In this document: positions 6,576 through 9,062 of the stretch, one piece after another
Layout of the letters: each line of letters begins with the position of its first letter
How positions within the stretch are numbered: position 1 is the stretch's first letter
The notes under the pieces: generated by a model
Database searches by the model: none
The model's input: the letters and a program-made list of their open reading frames with translations, nothing else
Told to the model about the DNA's origin: nothing
Made by a program: the position numbers and the translations under genes
Assembly: GCA_031286085.1 (NCBI GenBank)
Contig: JAITUX010000092.1
Location: 1-9,062 of the forward strand
Source: Candidatus Adiutrix sp.
Lineage (GTDB): Bacteria; Desulfobacterota; Desulfarculia; Adiutricales; Adiutricaceae
DNA: 9,062 nt
Direction of reading: 5' to 3'

Positions 6576-7981
6576 GCCGGGGAGCGTCCGCGGGCCAGGG
6601 AGGCGGCCAGGCCGGCCAGGCACAGGGGGGAGAAGACGGCGAAACAGACCGTGGCGGCCCGCATGAAATCCGGGTAGCGGTCGGCGGTGATGCGGCCGGG
6701 GCCGATGACCAGGCCGAAAATCAGGGTGGTCAGGGCCAGGCTGAAGGCCTGGCCGCAGAGGCGGGTGGCGGTGATGGTCCCGGAGGCCTGGCCGACCTTG
6801 TCCGGCGGGGCCGAACCGATGATGGCGCTGGAATTGGGGGCGGCGAAGGTGGCGAAGCCCAGGCCCAGGGCGGCCAGGAGGACGAGGAAGACCGGGATGG
6901 GGGTGGCCGGGGTCAGGACCAGGGCCAGGGCGGCGATGGCCGCCCCCAGGACGGCCATGCCGGCCGAGGTCAGGAGCCGGGAATCCAGGCGGTCGGACAG
7001 GCGGCCGGCCAAGGGGGTCAGGAGGGCCTGGCAGGCCGGCTGGGTCATCATGAGGAGCCCGGCCCGGGCGGCGGTCAGCCCCTGGTTGTATTGCAGGTAA
7101 AGGCTAAGGATAAGCCCCAGGCCGCTGGAGGCGCTGTAGCTGATGAAGGCGGCCAGGGAGGAAAAGGCGAAACGCCGGCTGCGGGTGAAAAGCCGCACCT
7201 CCAGGATGGGCTGGGCGAGTTTGAGGCTGTGGCGGACAAAGGCGCCGCCCAAAAGGAGCCCCAGGAGCGCGGCCGGGGGGCCGACCGGCCGGGCGATGAC
7301 CGACAGGCCCCAGAAGAGGGCCAGGACGGCCGCGGCCCACAGGGCCGCCCCGAAGAAATCGAAGGCCTCGCCCCGGGCCGGGCGCTGTTCCAGCCCGGTC
7401 AGGAGAACCAGGACCAGGGAAGGCAGAAAACCCAGGGCGCTGACCCAGAACACGGAACGCCAGCCGAACCAGCCCACCAGGCCGCCGCAGACGGCCGGCC
7501 CCAGGCTCAGGCCGAGGTAAACCGCGGAAATGGTGTAGCCCAGCACCTGGCCCCGTTTGTGGGGCGGATGGATTGAGGCGACCATGGCCATGAGATTGGT
7601 GAAGGTCAGGGCCAGGCCCAGGCCGGACAGCACCCGGCCGGCCAAAAGGGTCCGGATGCCGCCGGACAGGGCGCTTAAGGAGAAACCCAGGATGGCGGCG
7701 GCCAGGGCGGCCACGGTGGTCCGGCGGCGGCCCAGGATGTCGGCCAGGCGGGCGCCGGGGGCGGCCACGACCGCCATGGGCAGCATGAGGCTCAAGGGAA
7801 TCCAGCCCAGCATGACCGCCGAAAGCCCCAGGTCCCGCTCCATGTCCGGCAGGCCCACGTTGAGGCCGGTGAAACCCAGGTTGCCCAGGAGGTTGGCCAG
7901 GATCGAGGTGGCCAGGACCAGGCGGCGGTCACGGTCGGAGACCGCCGGGGACGGCTGAGCCTCCGGAGGCGGAGAGCCCAT
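6572..7981 (-). CDS. MFS transporter, DHA2 (EmrB/QacA-like) family
   Basis: A 469-residue inner-membrane exporter with a polar N-terminus (1-20) and roughly 14 membrane segments, the size typical of proton-driven DHA2 drug or metabolite pumps. Motif A is GARLADILGRRR (76-87). Motif C, the antiporter signature, is GPAVCGG (161-167), followed by GWFGWRSVF. The first membrane segment keeps the frame of DHA2 motif D1 (LDxTIVNVALP) but reads LGFTGLNVGLP, so the acidic residue is Gly36. That suggests altered coupling or substrate compared with QacA. The ATG is one base after the HPt-STAS stop (TGACATG), with only a weak ribosome site, implying coupled translation. The 3' end overlaps ymdB by four bases. 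Substrate unknown. Confidence 0.92.
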   Translation of the reverse strand: MGSPPPEAQPSPAVSDRDRRLVLATSILANLLGNLGFTGLNVGLPDMERDLGLSAVMLGWIPLSLMLPMAVVAAPGARLADILGRRRTTVAALAAAILGFSLSALSGGIRTLLAGRVLSGLGLALTFTNLMAMVASIHPPHKRGQVLGYTISAVYLGLSLGPAVCGGLVGWFGWRSVFWVSALGFLPSLVLVLLTGLEQRPARGEAFDFFGAALWAAAVLALFWGLSVIARPVGPPAALLGLLLGGAFVRHSLKLAQPILEVRLFTRSRRFAFSSLAAFISYSASSGLGLILSLYLQYNQGLTAARAGLLMMTQPACQALLTPLAGRLSDRLDSRLLTSAGMAVLGAAIAALALVLTPATPIPVFLVLLAALGLGFATFAAPNSSAIIGSAPPDKVGQASGTITATRLCGQAFSLALTTLIFGLVIGPGRITADRYPDFMRAATVCFAVFSPLCLAGLAASLARGRSPA

Positions 7982-7982
7982 G

Positions 7983-8807
7983 TCAGGCGGAGAGGCCGAA
8001 GCTGGCCAGGGCCGGGGCCTGGTCGGGAAAGAGATTCAGCCGCTTGTCCGGGTCCAGGACCCGGAAGAGGCGGCTTAAGTTCGGCTGTTGGGCCGGGTCC
8101 ACCAGGAAAGCCGTCCGGCCGGGCTTTTTCCGCCCGGCGGCCAGGAGGAGCCTTAGTTCCCGGGCGGTGAGGCTGGTCAGGCCTTTGAGGTCCACCACCA
8201 GGGCGCTGCCGCCGGCCTTGAACATGGCCTCGACCTGGGCCGGGAGCCGGTCGCCCGCCCGGTCCAGGTCTTCGTCGGCCAGGACGAGCGTGAAGGCGCC
8301 CCCGGGGCCGGCCGAAAGCTCCGGGCCGCTGTCCGCCGCCGGCTCGTGCGCCTCGAAAACCTGGCTGTAGTCGTCGTCAGGGTGATAGTCATAGGCCACG
8401 GCCACGTTGGGCGTTTCGCCCTCCTCCAGCTTGGTCTCGGCCTCGCTCAGGGTTTGGGTCAGGGCGTCCAGCCAGTCCACGGTGTCCAGGCCGTCGCTTG
8501 ACAGGCGGTTGAGTATGGCTTCGGCCGTATCCAGCACCTGGAGGAGCAGGTCGATGACCGGCTGGGGGCAGTCGATCTGTTTTTCCCGGATGGTCTGGAG
8601 CAGGGTTTCGGCGTTATGCATGAGATGGTAGAAATTCTGGAGCTCCAGGAAGCCGCTGTTCCCCTTGAGGGTGTGCAGGGTGCCCATGAGAGTGTTCAGG
8701 GAATCCAGGTCGCCCGGATTCTTTTCCAGGACCAGAAGCTGGCCGCCGGCCGTGCCCAGATGGTCACGCGCGTCAAATATGAATTCGCTCAGCAAGGCGT
8801 CGTTCAT
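7983..8807 (-). CDS. HPt-STAS fusion protein (phosphotransfer plus STAS domain)
   Basis: A 274-residue cytoplasmic protein. Residues 1-125 form a CheA-type histidine phosphotransfer domain; the phosphorylatable His is His45 in TLHTLKGNSGFL, matching the HSIKGxxxxxG motif of CheA. A charged linker (about 125-168, with YHPDDDYSQ) follows. Residues 170-272 look like a STAS domain: a beta strand, SALVVDLKGLTSLTARELRLLL (191 onward, split by a turn), then RTAFLVD and a final helix ending PALASF. The residues that normally carry the STAS phospho-serine (DSSGL) are TAREL (204-208). There is no kinase catalytic core or receiver domain, so it must receive phosphate from a partner encoded elsewhere. 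The ATG at 8807 has GGAG upstream. A longer in-frame start at 8909 is ruled out because the promoter lies downstream of it. First gene of a three-gene operon. Confidence 0.85.
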   Translation of the reverse strand: MNDALLSEFIFDARDHLGTAGGQLLVLEKNPGDLDSLNTLMGTLHTLKGNSGFLELQNFYHLMHNAETLLQTIREKQIDCPQPVIDLLLQVLDTAEAILNRLSSDGLDTVDWLDALTQTLSEAETKLEEGETPNVAVAYDYHPDDDYSQVFEAHEPAADSGPELSAGPGGAFTLVLADEDLDRAGDRLPAQVEAMFKAGGSALVVDLKGLTSLTARELRLLLAAGRKKPGRTAFLVDPAQQPNLSRLFRVLDPDKRLNLFPDQAPALASFGLSA

Positions 8808-8880
8808 GGGGAGTCTCCAACCGCGCCGGCCCTGGAAAGGTGGCGGACTTAAAGGCCTGACGTTTTTTACAAGTTTCGCC

Positions 8881-8909
8881 ATTATAGCAGGGCGGGCCGG
8901 TTTTGACAA
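8881..8909 (-). promoter_or_regulatory. Sigma-70 promoter of the HPt-STAS/MFS/ymdB operon
   Basis: On the minus strand TTGTCA (8909-8904), 17 bases, then TATAAT (8886-8881): 11 of 12 consensus matches with ideal spacing. Transcription should start near 8874, leaving a leader of about 67 bases before the ATG at 8807. The same bases give a TTGACA on the plus strand, but no -10 follows it at the right distance. Confidence 0.8.
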
Positions 8910-8933
8910 GTTGAAGGCCCCGGTCGAGGGCTC

Positions 8934-8962
8934 TTTTGGTCAAGGCGGTTTTATGCTAAAAT
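8934..8962 (+). promoter_or_regulatory. Probable extended -10 promoter of the plus-strand oxidoreductase
   Basis: TGCTAAAAT (8954-8962) is an extended -10 element with one mismatch in the hexamer. A weak -35 (TTTTGG, 8934-8939) lies 17 bases upstream. Expected start is near 8969, giving a leader of about 43 bases. It is back to back with the minus-strand promoter at 8881-8909. Confidence 0.5.
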
Positions 8963-8975
8963 GGACCGTCCCCGA

Positions 8976-8988
8976 TAAGGACGCCTTA
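8976..8988 (+). promoter_or_regulatory. Small inverted repeat in the oxidoreductase leader
   Basis: TAAGG-ACG-CCTTA is a perfect 5-base-arm inverted repeat followed by GTTTTT, within the predicted 5' leader. It could be a weak attenuator-like hairpin or an operator half-site pair. The stem is too short to call a terminator. Confidence 0.25.
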
Positions 8989-9011
8989 GTTTTTGAAGGG
9001 CCGGGGGAGCC

Positions 9012-9062
9012 GTGCCGAAATACGACCTTATAATCCTGGGCGCCGGGCCGGCCGGTCTGGCC
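9012..9062 (+). CDS. FAD/NAD(P)-dependent oxidoreductase, 5' fragment
   Basis: Only 17 codons are inside the window, reading MPKYDLIILGAGPAGLA. This is a textbook Rossmann dinucleotide-binding start (beta strand DLIILGAG, then GxGxxG as GAGPAG), as found in thioredoxin reductases, dihydrolipoamide dehydrogenases and related FAD enzymes. Which one cannot be decided. The GTG at 9012 is the only possible start: an in-frame TGA lies at 8994-8996 and no other start codon comes between. GAAGGG (8995-9000) and GGGGGAG (9003-9009) supply purine-rich ribosome sites, the first slightly far and the second slightly close. Transcribed divergently from the HPt-STAS operon. Confidence 0.8.
   Translation, partial: MPKYDLIILGAGPAGLA

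Noticed and set aside
8903..8908. Plus-strand TTGACA as the -35 of the oxidoreductase gene
   Set aside because: No -10 hexamer lies 15-19 bases downstream; the match arises from the minus-strand TTGTCA overlapping it.
8808..8909. Longer N-terminus of the HPt-STAS protein from an ATG at 8909
   Set aside because: The near-consensus promoter at 8881-8909 would place transcription start downstream of that codon, and homology to HPt domains begins at 8807, which has its own GGAG.

Overview
The window is about 9 kb of very GC-rich bacterial chromosome. It carries eight recognisable genes: seven on the minus strand, and the first 17 codons of one on the plus strand at the right edge. The gene families (TAXI-type TRAP transporter with a DUF1850 protein, a PleD-like diguanylate cyclase, a CheA-like HPt protein, YmdB) and the codon use fit a free-living Gram-negative bacterium, perhaps a Desulfobacterota/deltaproteobacterial lineage. 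That placement is inferred from style only. I see no IS element, CRISPR array, tRNA, rRNA or phage gene.

Layout on the minus strand, right to left in transcription order. (1) A strong divergent promoter region lies at about 8881-8962. (2) A tightly packed trio follows: an HPt-STAS fusion (8807-7983), a DHA2-like MFS exporter (7981-6572, one base after the previous stop) and a YmdB-family metallophosphoesterase (6575-5784, ATGA overlap). (3) A diguanylate cyclase (5691-4576) has its own extended -10 promoter and a near-perfect palindrome at its probable transcription start. (4) A TRAP-TAXI cassette comes next: DUF1850 (4564-4040), fused permease (4009-2024) and periplasmic binding protein (2027-1080, ATGA overlap with the permease). 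It ends in a perfect 11-bp-stem terminator at 1033-1057. A perfect TTGACA-17-TATAAT promoter lies across the DUF1850 start. (5) A multi-pass membrane protein of uncertain family (934-191) follows a structured 98-base leader. (6) A cluster of GC-rich hairpins (27-123) fills the left edge. On the plus strand, a FAD/NAD(P)-binding oxidoreductase begins at 9012 and runs off the window.

Working picture: the right half is signalling-flavoured, with a phosphorelay protein fused to a STAS domain, a probable cyclic-nucleotide phosphodiesterase and a c-di-GMP synthase. The left half is a solute uptake system. No good terminator separates YmdB, the cyclase and the TRAP genes, so read-through from 8874 down to 1033 is possible, with internal promoters adding transcripts. 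I found no clearly new system. The most unusual items are the HPt-STAS fusion heading an exporter/YmdB operon, and the consensus promoter that conflicts with the DUF1850 start.
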